Origin: Actinokineospora globicatena
GTDB taxonomy: Bacteria > Actinomycetota > Actinomycetes > Mycobacteriales > Pseudonocardiaceae
Direction of reading: 5' to 3'
Length of the DNA stretch: 64,000 nt
NCBI RefSeq assembly: GCF_024171945.1
Contig: NZ_JAMTCR010000003.1
Coordinates: 672,211-736,210, forward strand
In this document: piece after piece, positions 1 through 8,255 of the stretch
How the letters are laid out: the number at the start of each line of letters is the position of its first letter
Numbering within the stretch: position 1 is the stretch's first letter
The notes under the pieces: generated by a model
The model's input: the letters and a program-made list of their open reading frames with translations, nothing else
What the model was told of the DNA's origin: nothing
Database searches by the model: none
Made by a program: the position numbers and the translations under genes

Positions 1-628
1 ACCAAGGGCTGTTGATGGGGTAGCCCATGATGTCGCCGGTGGTGGCTAAGTGGGTCAGGGTTTGGTTGTGGTCGCCGAGGGTGGGCAGCATTTTGGCTAG
101 GCGGGGGGCGAAGATGTAGACGCCTGCGTTGGCCCAGTGGCCTGTGCCGAGTCTGGTTACCTGGCCGGTCGAACCGTACTCGACCGCGTGGCGGGAGTAC
201 GGGGAGCGGGTCACGGCCATGGTGACGGTTCGGCCGTGGAGCCGGTGGTGCACGGCCATCTCGGGGAGCGGGAACCAGGTCCAGATGTCGCCGTATGTCG
301 CGATCCAGGGTTCGGCGGGGCGTGGTAGGCAGCGGGCGGCGTGACTGAGTGCGCCCCCACGGCCTAGGGGGCGTGGTTCCACCAGAACGTCGACCCGGGC
401 CCGCAGCCGCAGGGATGCCACGTACCGCGCCACGTCGGTGCCCCGGTGTCCGGCGGCCACCACCACGTGATCCACCCCGGACGAGGTCAGCCACTCCACC
501 TGGTGCCGGACGATCGGAACGCCCCGGACCTCCACCAGGCACTTCGGTCGCGCGTCGGTGCAGGGCCGCAGTCGACTGCCCTGCCCGCCCGCCAGGATCA
601 CCGCCTGCAGCGCCACCACCTCCGCCAC
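1..628 (-). CDS. Sugar-phosphate nucleotidyltransferase, C-terminus cut by window edge
   Basis: Reading leftward from a GTG, the protein begins MAEVVALQAVILAGGQGSRL and continues RPCTDARPKCLVEVRG. This is the nucleotide-binding signature (GGxGxRLxPxT...PK) of the RfbA/GlmU/ManC nucleotidyltransferase fold, which couples a sugar-1-phosphate to an NTP. Further on, VVVAAGH, the typical PLGRGGAL-type segment and IATYGDIW (the metal-binding D of the family) are recognisable, followed by TGHWANAGVYIF as in hexose-1-phosphate transferases. About 209 residues are visible and the reading frame is open at the edge, so the C-terminus is missing. Sugar specificity cannot be read. It is divergent from the WXG-like gene, with about 120 bp between them. 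Confidence 0.85.
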   Translation of the reverse strand, partial: MAEVVALQAVILAGGQGSRLRPCTDARPKCLVEVRGVPIVRHQVEWLTSSGVDHVVVAAGHRGTDVARYVASLRLRARVDVLVEPRPLGRGGALSHAARCLPRPAEPWIATYGDIWTWFPLPEMAVHHRLHGRTVTMAVTRSPYSRHAVEYGSTGQVTRLGTGHWANAGVYIFAPRLAKMLPTLGDHNQTLTHLATTGDIMGYPINSPW

Positions 629-751
629 GAAGATGCCACGCCAAGGCGGCACCGCGACCCGACAGCCACCGAACGAGTGAACGGACTTCCGTACAGGGTA
701 CGGATGGCGCGAGGATGCAGCCCGTCCCCGCCACCACCGGAAGGCCAAGTC

Positions 752-1072
752 GTGACTGGATTCGACGCGGACCTCGGCAAGCTCACCGAGGGCGCGGCCG
801 CGATCGACGCGCTGTCCAAGCGGACCGAGGAACTGGCCGTCCAGCTCCAAGGCGCGTGTGCGGCCCCACCGCGGGTCGGTGATGTGCAGGCGACGGCGGT
901 CTACCAGCAGGCGCACTTCGACTGGGCGCAGACGCGGTTCGAGGACCTGGCGGCCTCCGAGACCGAGCTGGCCGGGTTCGCCGCGAAGCTGCGCGAGACC
1001 GCCGCGACCTACCGCGGGGACGACACAGCCACGGCGCGGGCGCTCGGGCGGATCATCGGCGGGCTGCGCTGA
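752..1072 (+). CDS. Small WXG100/ESX-like helical protein
   Basis: A 106-residue, Ala/Glu-rich, almost wholly helical protein (VTGFDADLGKLTEGAAAIDA...). Its heptad-like pattern and length match ESX-type helper or substrate proteins exported by actinobacterial type VII systems. There is no signal peptide and no membrane segment. The GTG start is chosen because GGAAGG lies 7 nt upstream and the helical repeat starts there; longer N-terminal extensions in this frame are Pro/Arg-rich noncoding-like sequence. One base separates its stop from the next start, so the two genes are almost certainly co-translated. The classical central WxG is not obvious (HFDWAQTRFEDL occupies that area), so the family call rests on size, composition and partner. 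Confidence 0.6.
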   Translation: MTGFDADLGKLTEGAAAIDALSKRTEELAVQLQGACAAPPRVGDVQATAVYQQAHFDWAQTRFEDLAASETELAGFAAKLRETAATYRGDDTATARALGRIIGGLR

Positions 1073-1073
1073 G

Positions 1074-2606
1074 GTGAACGTCTTCAAGTACTTCGGCATC
1101 GACGACATCCGCGACCTCGCCGACCGCGTGCTCAGCGGCCACCCTGAGGACCTCGACGTCCGCGCCCGCCTGTGCGAGGCCGCGCAGGCCTCCACCAGCG
1201 CGACCGGCGACGAACTGGCCAAACTCGCCGCCGCGCTCACCCACGGGTGGACCGGGGAAGCCGCCGACGCCGCCGTGGCCACGTTGCGGGACGCGAGCCA
1301 CAAGCGAAACGAGCAGGCGGCCCAGTTCGCGGCGTCGGCGGTGTCGTTCCACGCGGTCGCCCAGGCGCTGCGCACGGTGCAAGAGCAGGCCAACAGCCTG
1401 GTGGACACGGCGAACCGGCTCGGGAACGCGCTGGACAAGGCGTTGTCGGTCGCCGATCTCGCCATCTCGGCGCTGTCCGGCGCGGGCGTCGCGAACTGGG
1501 CCATCAAGAAGGTCACCGGGGTCGACCTCAAGAAGAAGGCCAAGGAGATCGTGCTCGACGCGACCCGGCCGATCCTGCACGAGGCGCTCGGGCTCAACTC
1601 CATCCTGGAGGCGCGGATCCGGGCGTACGAGCTGGTGCTGCGCGCCGAGGCCGAGACCATCCGGATCATGCCCGGCATCGTCCGCCCGGACGCGGGTCCG
1701 GTCGACCAGCCCGGTGACGCGGACCTGCGCCGGGACGCCCTGTTCCGGTCCGTCTACGGCCGGGACCCGGTGTCGGCCAACGACAAGCTGATGGCCGAGG
1801 CGCTGGACCTGCAGGGCGGCGACGCGGCCAACCGCGACCCGAACGCGCGCGTGGTGGTCATCCGGATCACCCCCGTGCCCGGGGCGGGCGTGGTGCACGG
1901 CTCGGCGTTCATCGGCGGCGACGAGGTGCTCAACCCCAAGCTGGACGGCACGTTCTTCGACAAGGGCGACAACCGGGGGTTCGACGCGTCCGCCCGACCG
2001 GACCAGAGTCGGGTGTCGTTCTACGTCGACTACGAGAACGGGCTGGTTGTCGTGCGGCAGAACGCTTCGCACGCGAGCAACGGCACCGTCGAGGTGGGCG
2101 ACCCGTCGGTGGGCGTCGAGCAGGACGGCGCGGGTCGGGTACGGCTGCGGGTGGACGCGGCCAACCCGTTGGCGCCCCAGATCGCGCAGGACGCCAACAT
2201 CTCGGTACGCGGCGACGTGGTGATCGACCCGCACGGCGGTCACAGTCCGGCGGACGTCAACGGCAAGGTGACCCGTTTCCCGTCGTGGGAGGTCTACCAG
2301 AGCAACAACGACGGCTCCCACGCCACGTTGCTCAACCGACCGGAGGAGGCGCACCCCGGCGGCACCGGTCCGCTCGTCGGCCTCCCCCAACCCACGGTCC
2401 CGGTCGGCGAGCACCCCAACACCCTCACCGAGTGGCGCGACCACCACCACCCCGGCCAGGACCGCGACACCTTCCTCGACGACATCCTCGAGTTCCCCAC
2501 CACCCGCGGCGACGACTTCTACGACTACCCGGTCGACCGCGCCCCGTACCCGACCATCGACGGCAACGGCCGCCTCGTCGTCCCGGGGGCCCATCCCGTC
2601 GGCTGA
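1074..2606 (+). CDS. Large type VII-style protein with WXG-like N-terminus and unidentified C-terminal domain
   Basis: A 510-residue product whose first ~200 residues are helical and contain HGWTGEAADAAVATL, the WxG-like turn of actinobacterial ESX/LXG substrates, then a hydrophobic glycine-rich stretch and a Lys-rich segment near residue 150. From about residue 215 the character changes to a beta-rich, Asp/Gly/Pro-rich globular region (VVVIRITPVPGAGVV, FYVDYENGLVVVRQNASH), ending in a His/Asp-rich tail. This two-part architecture is that of secreted polymorphic-toxin-like or effector proteins. I recognise no catalytic motif in the C-terminal part and see no obvious immunity gene directly after it; the next gene is a small membrane protein. 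The GTG start sits one base after the preceding stop. Confidence 0.65.
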   Translation: MNVFKYFGIDDIRDLADRVLSGHPEDLDVRARLCEAAQASTSATGDELAKLAAALTHGWTGEAADAAVATLRDASHKRNEQAAQFAASAVSFHAVAQALRTVQEQANSLVDTANRLGNALDKALSVADLAISALSGAGVANWAIKKVTGVDLKKKAKEIVLDATRPILHEALGLNSILEARIRAYELVLRAEAETIRIMPGIVRPDAGPVDQPGDADLRRDALFRSVYGRDPVSANDKLMAEALDLQGGDAANRDPNARVVVIRITPVPGAGVVHGSAFIGGDEVLNPKLDGTFFDKGDNRGFDASARPDQSRVSFYVDYENGLVVVRQNASHASNGTVEVGDPSVGVEQDGAGRVRLRVDAANPLAPQIAQDANISVRGDVVIDPHGGHSPADVNGKVTRFPSWEVYQSNNDGSHATLLNRPEEAHPGGTGPLVGLPQPTVPVGEHPNTLTEWRDHHHPGQDRDTFLDDILEFPTTRGDDFYDYPVDRAPYPTIDGNGRLVVPGAHPVG

Positions 2607-2679
2607 TGTGGCCGTTTCCCGGGCGGCGCGGGCGGTTGGTGTGGGATCGTCGAGCGGGAACTCGTCTGTGGGGGTCGAG

Positions 2680-3066
2680 ATGTCGCGAGTCAATCGGTGG
2701 ACAGTGAGCGCCGCCGGGCTGTACGTGGTGTGGGGCTTGTTGCACATGGGGCTGGGCATCTCCATGGTGCTGGGAAACGGGGCACCTGAGGGTGAGGTCG
2801 CCGCCGAGAGCCTCATGTTCTTCATCTGCGCGGCCGTCTTGGGCGCACAGGCCATCTTCGTCGCACTGACCATGAACCGCGTCAACAGCACGCTCGGTTT
2901 CTGGCTCAACGGCGCGGTATTGGGCGTGGTCGACGTGGCCTTCCTGGTGGTCTTGGTGTTCCCGGGCTACGTGGACCCAGTTGGCGGTACGTCGGGTCCG
3001 GTGATCTGGTTGCTAGCGACCGTGTGCGCCGCCATCGCGCTTCGACGGGCCCCTCGGGATCAGTAG
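2680..3066 (+). CDS. Small four-helix membrane protein, function unknown
   Basis: A 128-residue protein with about four hydrophobic helices (AAGLYVVWGLLHMGLGI; LMFFICAAVLGAQAIFVAL; LGFWLNGAVLGVVDVAFLVV; VIWLLATVCAAIAL) and a basic C-terminus (RRAPRDQ), so probably an inner-membrane protein. The ATG is preceded by a G-rich stretch acting as ribosome site; the 24 codons upstream in the same frame are low-complexity and were not included. It resembles small actinobacterial membrane proteins seen singly in many genomes and has no assignable function. Its last ~54 nt overlap the 3' end of the convergent efflux-pump gene, so the two transcripts overlap antisense. Confidence 0.7.
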   Translation: MSRVNRWTVSAAGLYVVWGLLHMGLGISMVLGNGAPEGEVAAESLMFFICAAVLGAQAIFVALTMNRVNSTLGFWLNGAVLGVVDVAFLVVLVFPGYVDPVGGTSGPVIWLLATVCAAIALRRAPRDQ

Positions 3067-4386
3067 GGCGATCACGGTCGCGGCGGCTACGAATGCTGCG
3101 GCGACAAGGAAGGCGAGGTGGTAGCCGGTCAGGAGAGCGTGTGCCTCGCCTGAGTGGGACGCGGCGAGGGTGGACAGGACGGCGAGGCCGATCGCGCCGC
3201 CGACCTGTTGGGTGGTGTTCAGCAGGCCGGAGGCAAGGCCCGCGCCTTGCGGCGGAATGTCGGCCATGGCGAGCCCCATCACGGCGGGCATGGTCAAGCC
3301 CGCGCCGACGCCCATCAAGACCATCACCGGCAGGACGTCCACCAGGTACCGCCCATCGACCGGCGCCCGGGCCAGCAGGAGCAACGCAGCCGTGACCAGC
3401 AGTAGTCCGACGGTGAGTGCGGCCCGTGGGTTGACCCGGGGCGCCAGGATCAGCGACACCACGCCGATGAGCACCGGTCCTGGGAGGAACGCCAGGCTCG
3501 TCTCCACGGCGCTGTAGTCCAGTACCCGACGGAGGTAGAGGGCGCCGAGGAACTGGAAGCCGAACAGGCCCGCGACCAGCAGCAGCATCACCACGTTCGC
3601 GCCGGTCAACCAGCGGGAGCGGAAGATCTCCAGCCGTAGCAACGGATGCGCGGCCTTGGCCTGGCGAAGTACGAACAGCCCGAGTAGCGCAACGGACGCC
3701 GTGCCGAGCAACCAGCCCCCGCTGTGGCTGATTGTGAACACCAGCAAGGACAACCCCGCCGTCACCAGCGCCGCGCCGAGGACGTCGAGACCCTGGCCGT
3801 GGCCGTGGCCCGGATCGTCCGCTACCCACCGGATCGCGAGCACCACCGTGACCACCCCGATCGGGACGTTCACCAGGAAGATCCACGGCCACCCGACACC
3901 CTGGGTGAGCGCCCCGCCCGCGATCACCCCGATGGACGCCCCCGCCGCCTGGACGAAGCTGTAGACGCCGATGGCCCTGGTCCGCTCGGCGGGCTCGGGG
4001 AACATCGTGACGACCATCCCCAGCACCACCGCCGACGCCGCGGCACCCCCGACCCCCTGCACGAACCGCGCGGCGACGAGCAGTCCGGGGCTGGTCGCGA
4101 GTCCGCACGCCAGCGACGCGACGGTGAAGACCACGAGCCCGGCCAGGAAGACCCGCTTGCGCCCGAGCAGATCACCCAGCCGCCCCGACAACAGCAGCAG
4201 ACCGCCGAACGCGATCAGGTACGAGTTCACGACCCACGCCAGGCCCGCGGCCGTGAACCCGAGGTCGTCCTGGATCGTCGGCAGCGCCACGGCCACCACG
4301 CTCGCGTCGAGCACGACCATCAACGCGCCGGCGCACAGCACGCCCAACGCGAGCCACCTGGACCCAGGCAGCACGGAAGTCACCAT
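3013..4386 (-). CDS. DHA2-family multidrug efflux MFS transporter
   Basis: A 457-residue, 14-helix-type proton antiporter of the EmrB/QacA (DHA2) branch. The N-terminus has MVVLDASVVAVALPTIQDDL (motif D1-like), followed by GRLGDLLGRKRVFLAGL (motif A between TM2 and TM3) and GVYSFVQAAGASIGVIAGG (motif C of exporters). The ATG is chosen because AGGGGGA lies 6-7 nt upstream; an ATG eight codons earlier lacks a ribosome site. The gene is transcribed divergently from an HxlR regulator across a gap of only about 80 bp, which is the standard local-regulator/efflux-pump arrangement. The pump is therefore likely repressed by its neighbour and induced by the substrate it exports. The substrate is not predictable from sequence. 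Confidence 0.9.
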   Translation of the reverse strand: MVTSVLPGSRWLALGVLCAGALMVVLDASVVAVALPTIQDDLGFTAAGLAWVVNSYLIAFGGLLLLSGRLGDLLGRKRVFLAGLVVFTVASLACGLATSPGLLVAARFVQGVGGAAASAVVLGMVVTMFPEPAERTRAIGVYSFVQAAGASIGVIAGGALTQGVGWPWIFLVNVPIGVVTVVLAIRWVADDPGHGHGQGLDVLGAALVTAGLSLLVFTISHSGGWLLGTASVALLGLFVLRQAKAAHPLLRLEIFRSRWLTGANVVMLLLVAGLFGFQFLGALYLRRVLDYSAVETSLAFLPGPVLIGVVSLILAPRVNPRAALTVGLLLVTAALLLLARAPVDGRYLVDVLPVMVLMGVGAGLTMPAVMGLAMADIPPQGAGLASGLLNTTQQVGGAIGLAVLSTLAASHSGEAHALLTGYHLAFLVAAAFVAAATVIALLIPRGPSKRDGGAHGR

Positions 4387-4465
4387 CACCGATCCCCCTT
4401 GGAGCACCATTTGTTACTGGGGAGATGATGTGTGACCATGGGCGCGCGCGGAAGGAGGCACTTTC
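4387..4465. promoter_or_regulatory. Divergent control region of efflux pump and HxlR regulator
   Basis: This short gap contains both promoters. On the pump side the sequence runs GTAACAAATGGTGC towards the AGGGGGA ribosome site. On the regulator side AAGGAGG lies 9 nt before its ATG. The central TTGTTACTGGGGAGATGATG resembles HxlR-type operator half-sites (TTACTNN...), which is a guess. I could not place -10/-35 boxes with confidence. Confidence 0.4.
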
Positions 4466-4837
4466 ATGTCCCAGAGGAACACCGATGTGTCCCACCAGGC
4501 GACGTGCACCGTGCTGCAGGTGCTGGAGCGGATCAGCGGCAAGTGGAGCATCGGTGTCCTGCTCCCCGCCATGGACGGCCCGGTGCGCTTCACCGAGCTC
4601 GAGCGCTCCATCGCGGGCATCAGCAGGCGCATGCTCACCCTGACGCTGCGCAACCTCGAACGCGACGGCCTGCTCACCCGGACCGTGTACCCGACCGTCC
4701 CGCCGAAGGTCGAGTACACCGCCACCGAGATGGCCCGCGAGCTCTACGACGCCCTCCAATCGCTGACCTCCTGGGCCGAGCGCAACCTCGACGCCATCGC
4801 CACCGCCCGCGAGACCTACGACGCCGCGACGGCCTGA
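4466..4837 (+). CDS. HxlR-family winged-helix regulator
   Basis: A 123-residue transcription factor with the complete HxlR fold: a single conserved cysteine in CTVLQVLERISGKW, the HxlR signature around FTELERSIAGISRRMLTLTL (recognition helix), and the wing YPTVPPKVEYTATEMA. HxlR proteins sense aldehydes, quinones or oxidants, often through that cysteine, and bind short dyads upstream of the gene they flank. An ideal AAGGAGG ribosome site fixes the ATG. It is divergent from a DHA2 efflux pump, the most likely target. To its right lies a decayed alkylhydroperoxidase-like gene, which may once have belonged to the same stress locus. Confidence 0.9.
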   Translation: MSQRNTDVSHQATCTVLQVLERISGKWSIGVLLPAMDGPVRFTELERSIAGISRRMLTLTLRNLERDGLLTRTVYPTVPPKVEYTATEMARELYDALQSLTSWAERNLDAIATARETYDAATA

Positions 4838-5024
4838 CGGTTTTTGTCGGTGGGTCCTGATGTACTTCCCCGGAAGGCACGACCGGCGCAGGAGCAGTAC
4901 TCGATCGACATCGACCTGTCCCAGACCGAGCGACCTCACTCTCGCGCGCTGATCGCCGGAATGGTGGTGGGTTCCATCGAGGACCAGCCGCGAGGGCGGT
5001 CGCCGCAGGTCCTCGGACCTGGCT

Positions 5025-5315
5025 AGTTCCAGGTTGTGCCCGCGGGGTAGCGACTTGCCGATGAGCGCGAGCGGGGTGAGGGAAGCCGACCTAGCCGATC
5101 ACCACCGCAAGCGTGGCGAGGGCCTTCTCGTCGTACTGGGCGGCTGCCCGCGCGTACTGGTCGTCGGAGACCCGTTCGCCGTGGGGGTTGGGGGCGAGGA
5201 CGGCCTCCACGAGAGCGAGCGCGACCCTTTCCGCCTCGGTGAAGTCGGCCGAGTCCTACCAGGACGCCACGGCGGTGATGCGCCGCTCCGCTACCTCGGC
5301 CTTACGGGCTGACGA
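5025..5315 (-). pseudogene. Decayed carboxymuconolactone decarboxylase/AhpD-like gene (C-terminal remnant)
   Basis: Read leftward, the frame gives RKAEVAERRITAVASW, an in-frame TAG at 5258-5256, then DSADFTEAERVALALVEAVL, PHGERVSDDQYARAAAQYDE, KALATLAVVIG and another stop at 5093. This is the second half of an AhpD/CMD-family protein. After the second stop, a shifted frame continues SLTPLALIGKSLP, the expected family C-terminus, so at least one nonsense mutation and one frameshift are present. The N-terminal half, including the CxxC redox motif, is absent and an in-frame TGA closes the upstream side. It is a dead fragment between the HxlR gene and a GNAT. Confidence 0.75.
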
Positions 5316-5387
5316 TGGTCATCTCCCTCAAGACCCAGCCATAGCCGCGATCGGGCCCAGCGGTGGACCCGATCGCGGCAGGCACGG

Positions 5388-6320
5388 CTAGTGCCAGGTC
5401 ATGTCGATCTGGCGTTGGAAGGTGACATAGCCCGCCTTCGCGAAGGCGGCGGCCATCGGCGTGTTGTCCACATCGGTGGAAGCACGGATGCGGGGCACGT
5501 CCTCGGCCGCGAGCACGCTCGTACCCATCGCCAGCAGGTCGTGGATGTAGCCGTGCCCGCGATGCGCGGGCACCACGCCGATGTAGCTGATGACCGGGTT
5601 GTACCCGTTGTGCGCGGGGAGGACGAAGCCGACCGGTTCGCCGTCGGGCAAGGTCGCGATCTTCCACCACTCGCGCGGACTGTTGTAGCGCTCGAACTCG
5701 CCGCTGTACTCGTCCCGGGCGATCTCGCGCGCGGACTTCACGGCCAGGTCCTGGCGGCTGTGGGCGTCCAGGGTGCCGTCCAGGACGAGCGTCATCAGGT
5801 CGATGAGCTCTTCCGGGTCGGCCACGGTCCGGAAGGTGAGGCGACCGCTGAGCTCCGGGATCGGCGTGCCGGGGCGCCATTCCAGCCGCAGCCGTTCGAC
5901 GAGCAGGTGCGCGCCGAGGCTCTCGAGCGCGCGGACCCGCCGCTCGACCGAGACCCGGACGTCGTCCTGCTCACGCCAGTCCGGTGGCAGGAACCGCCCG
6001 TACTCCGGCGGTGTCGCGTCAGCCGGGACCACCCGGGCCAACGCGGTCTCCACCAGGCGGATGGCGTCGTCGGTGTCGCCGAGGATGTCGAAGACGTCCA
6101 TCAGCAGGGGGTGTTCGTCCCCCGGCCGCGACCACCACCCGGCGCGGGCGACCAGCTGGTCGCCGCGCAGGGCGACCCACAGCCACTCCGGCTTGCGCCG
6201 CCCTTCGGTGAAGTCGCGCGGGATCTCGGCGTTGAGGCCGTAGGGCACGCTGGTGAACAGGTCCAACTCGTCGAGCCCGGTGATCGGGCGCAGGATCAGG
6301 TCGTGCTGGTGCGAAGACAA
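5388..6320 (-). CDS. GNAT-family N-acetyltransferase (two-lobe type)
   Basis: About 310 residues, twice the length of a single GNAT domain. The N-terminal lobe (LILRPITGLDELDLF...) is degenerate. The C-terminal lobe carries the acetyl-CoA pyrophosphate loop in YIGVVPAHRGHGYIHDLLA (R/Q-x-x-G-x-G/A) followed by AFAKAGYVTFQRQIDMTWH, the usual beta6-beta7 ending. The TTG start is chosen because GGAG lies 5 nt before it; an in-frame GTG ten codons earlier has no ribosome site. Upstream on the same strand is a 15-codon ORF with a much stronger ribosome site, which may couple or attenuate translation. The acceptor substrate is unknown. Confidence 0.8.
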   Translation of the reverse strand: MSSHQHDLILRPITGLDELDLFTSVPYGLNAEIPRDFTEGRRKPEWLWVALRGDQLVARAGWWSRPGDEHPLLMDVFDILGDTDDAIRLVETALARVVPADATPPEYGRFLPPDWREQDDVRVSVERRVRALESLGAHLLVERLRLEWRPGTPIPELSGRLTFRTVADPEELIDLMTLVLDGTLDAHSRQDLAVKSAREIARDEYSGEFERYNSPREWWKIATLPDGEPVGFVLPAHNGYNPVISYIGVVPAHRGHGYIHDLLAMGTSVLAAEDVPRIRASTDVDNTPMAAAFAKAGYVTFQRQIDMTWH

Positions 6321-6361
6321 GGCAACTCCATGAAGAGGCGCCCTGCCCACCCGGGATCAGC

Positions 6362-6409
6362 TCACAGGCCGTCCTGGGTGGACGTGAGCGCGATGTGCGT
6401 GGCGTACAT
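6362..6409 (-). CDS. Candidate 15-codon leader peptide upstream of the GNAT gene
   Basis: ATG preceded at 7 nt by GAAGGGAGGG, one of the strongest ribosome sites in the window, opens a 15-residue frame MYATHIALTSTQDGL that stops 41 nt before the GNAT start. A possible TTGCGT box lies 17 nt before TACATC further upstream. The size, strand, spacing and contrast with the weak GNAT start suggest a leader ORF controlling downstream translation, but a chance ORF cannot be excluded. No transcript evidence is available. Confidence 0.4.
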   Translation of the reverse strand: MYATHIALTSTQDGL

Positions 6410-6478
6410 GGCTCAGCCCTCCCTTCTCGTCGGTCGAAGCAGTAGATGTAACGAAGACGCCCGCCGCACGCAACTCGA

Positions 6479-7408
6479 TTAACCGGGGACGAGCCCGATC
6501 AGGTCGACCACGCCGTAGACCGTGAACGCGACCGAGGACGCGGCCACGAGCGCCGGTGCCACAGCGGGCCATCGAGCGGTGCGGGGATTCGCGAGCAGGG
6601 CGGCGCAGCGGCGGGACACGTCCCGCTCGGACGTCGGGCGCGGGAGGAGCTGGCCGATGTTCGCCATGGCGTCGATGACCTTGCGGATGGAGGCGGCGAC
6701 AAGTGGGCGGTTCCTCACCTCCGCGGCCCCGACCTCGTCCGCGGCGCGTTCGACCAGGTAGAGGACCTGGTGGACCACCCTGGTCAGGAACGGCAGCACG
6801 CGGGCCGCGCAGGACACGAGTGCGATGACCCGCTCGTGGTGGCCGCGTACGTGGTGGTCCTCGTGGGCCGCGAGCGCCCGGAACTCGGTGTCGTCGATGA
6901 GTTCCCGCAGGCCGGTCGTCGTCGCTACCTTCGGGTGCGACCGGGCCGCGAAGATCACGTCCACCCTGGGGTCCACGACGAGCGCCAGCACCACCGTCGC
7001 CCCGTCCGAGAGCGGCACGTGCTCCTCACCTCCCCAGGGCAGAGTCGCGAGGAGCGCGTGCAGCGACTGCGCGACTTGGGCCACCTCTTGGCGGTAGTTC
7101 GACACCTGGACGGCGGAGATGACCACCCATGCCAACAGGAGCATCGCCACGGCCAGCAGCCCCTTGTCACCCTGGGGCCACCCGGTCGGCCATCCCAACC
7201 AGTCCGCGACCTCCGGTATGGCAACCACCGCCCGCGTGATGGCGACGAGCAACGTGACCACCGCCGCGGCCGCGCAGACCACCGCGCTCCACGCCAATGC
7301 CCACGCGGCCGTCGAGGGGCGGAACCGGTCGTGGACCAGCGCGGAGACCACTGCCAGGACCGCAGGCGCGATCACCAGCACCCATGCGCAATGGACAAGG
7401 ACTGCCAT
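6479..7408 (-). CDS. M56-type membrane metallopeptidase (BlaR1/MecR1-like)
   Basis: A 309-residue integral membrane protein: three to four N-terminal helices (from HCAWVLVIAPAVLAVVSAL), a cytosolic zinc-protease segment with FRALAAHEDHHVRGHHERV (HExxH is HEDHH), and a final C-terminal helix (VAASSVAFTVYGVVDLIGL). This is the actinobacterial M56 arrangement. Such proteins usually cleave a BlaI/MecI-type repressor encoded next door. No BlaI homologue is adjacent here, so the partner, if any, is elsewhere. There is no penicillin-binding sensor domain. The ATG is chosen for GGGGGAG at 4 nt upstream; the extra 14 codons upstream are not needed. Confidence 0.75.
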   Translation of the reverse strand: MAVLVHCAWVLVIAPAVLAVVSALVHDRFRPSTAAWALAWSAVVCAAAAVVTLLVAITRAVVAIPEVADWLGWPTGWPQGDKGLLAVAMLLLAWVVISAVQVSNYRQEVAQVAQSLHALLATLPWGGEEHVPLSDGATVVLALVVDPRVDVIFAARSHPKVATTTGLRELIDDTEFRALAAHEDHHVRGHHERVIALVSCAARVLPFLTRVVHQVLYLVERAADEVGAAEVRNRPLVAASIRKVIDAMANIGQLLPRPTSERDVSRRCAALLANPRTARWPAVAPALVAASSVAFTVYGVVDLIGLVPG

Positions 7409-7494
7409 CGGACTCCCCCAGAACACGGAGGCGCAAAGCCCCCAAACCACCCAGCGACAAGGGAGTCTAACCGGCCACGGTCAGGCGGTTCGGA

Positions 7495-8130
7495 TCAGTC
7501 GAAAGGGAACTCGAAACAGACGTCGCCCGCGAAATGGCGCGCCGAGTGCTCGGACATTCTCCGACCGTAGACGCGATCTCCGGACAGCGCCGTGTACTCG
7601 TCGAAGTCGATCTGGATGACGCCCGCGGTGTCCGCCAGGTAGACGTCGATACCGGGGTACATCAGGCCGAGGAAGGGCAGGTCGTCGAGGTCGAGCGCCA
7701 GCACCGGGTACTCCCCCGTGCTGTCCGGCTCGCCGACCGCCAGCAGCCTGCGGGAGTCCGAGCCGCCGGGCAGCAGGAAGCACTCCGGGAACCTGGTGTC
7801 GAACACGGCGAAGTCCTCGGCCCACGGTTCGCTCAGTTCCTCGCCCACCAACCGGCTCAGCGGCCTGGGGGCCAACTCGCCCGCCTCGGTGAACCAGCCG
7901 TGGCGCCGCAGCAACGAGGTGTCGAACTCCAGCCACGCGCGCAGGCTCGGGGACAGCGGACGACCTGAGGGGAAAGCCAGGCCCGCCAGGCGGTCCGCAG
8001 GCATCGGGGTGGGCGTGCCGTTGGTCACCCACGGCACCGCAACGTAGTCGTACAGCGACCGTCCGGGGTCCAACCGCACCGACTCGACCACGCGTTCCAC
8101 CAGTTCCACGCCGTGTTGTCCGTTCGCCAC
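7495..8130 (-). CDS. SMI1/KNR4 (SUKH)-like protein
   Basis: About 211 residues, acidic and soluble. The segment LAFPSGRPLSPSLRAWLEFD resembles the SUKH core helix-turn (LP-x-x-L-x-x-hydrophobic-x-x-D), and aromatic/Asp-rich strands follow (FPECFLLPGG, VLALDLDDLPFLGLMYPGID). SUKH proteins are common as immunity proteins to contact-dependent toxins, but many actinobacterial stand-alone copies have no toxin neighbour. The GTG start follows the spacing to the divergent secreted-protein gene and the onset of conserved-looking sequence; upstream GTG codons in frame are possible. The link with the type VII-style gene 5 kb away is speculative. Confidence 0.5.
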   Translation of the reverse strand: MANGQHGVELVERVVESVRLDPGRSLYDYVAVPWVTNGTPTPMPADRLAGLAFPSGRPLSPSLRAWLEFDTSLLRRHGWFTEAGELAPRPLSRLVGEELSEPWAEDFAVFDTRFPECFLLPGGSDSRRLLAVGEPDSTGEYPVLALDLDDLPFLGLMYPGIDVYLADTAGVIQIDFDEYTALSGDRVYGRRMSEHSARHFAGDVCFEFPFD

Positions 8131-8255
8131 GGCCGGGAAGTTAACAGGTGACGCCACATGCGCTGATCCGGGGGGAAACACCCTGGTTATCCGCCTTGGA
8201 ACGGGGTGTTCGGATGCGCCAGGATGTGCCTCGCGATACTGAACTGAGGGGAAAC

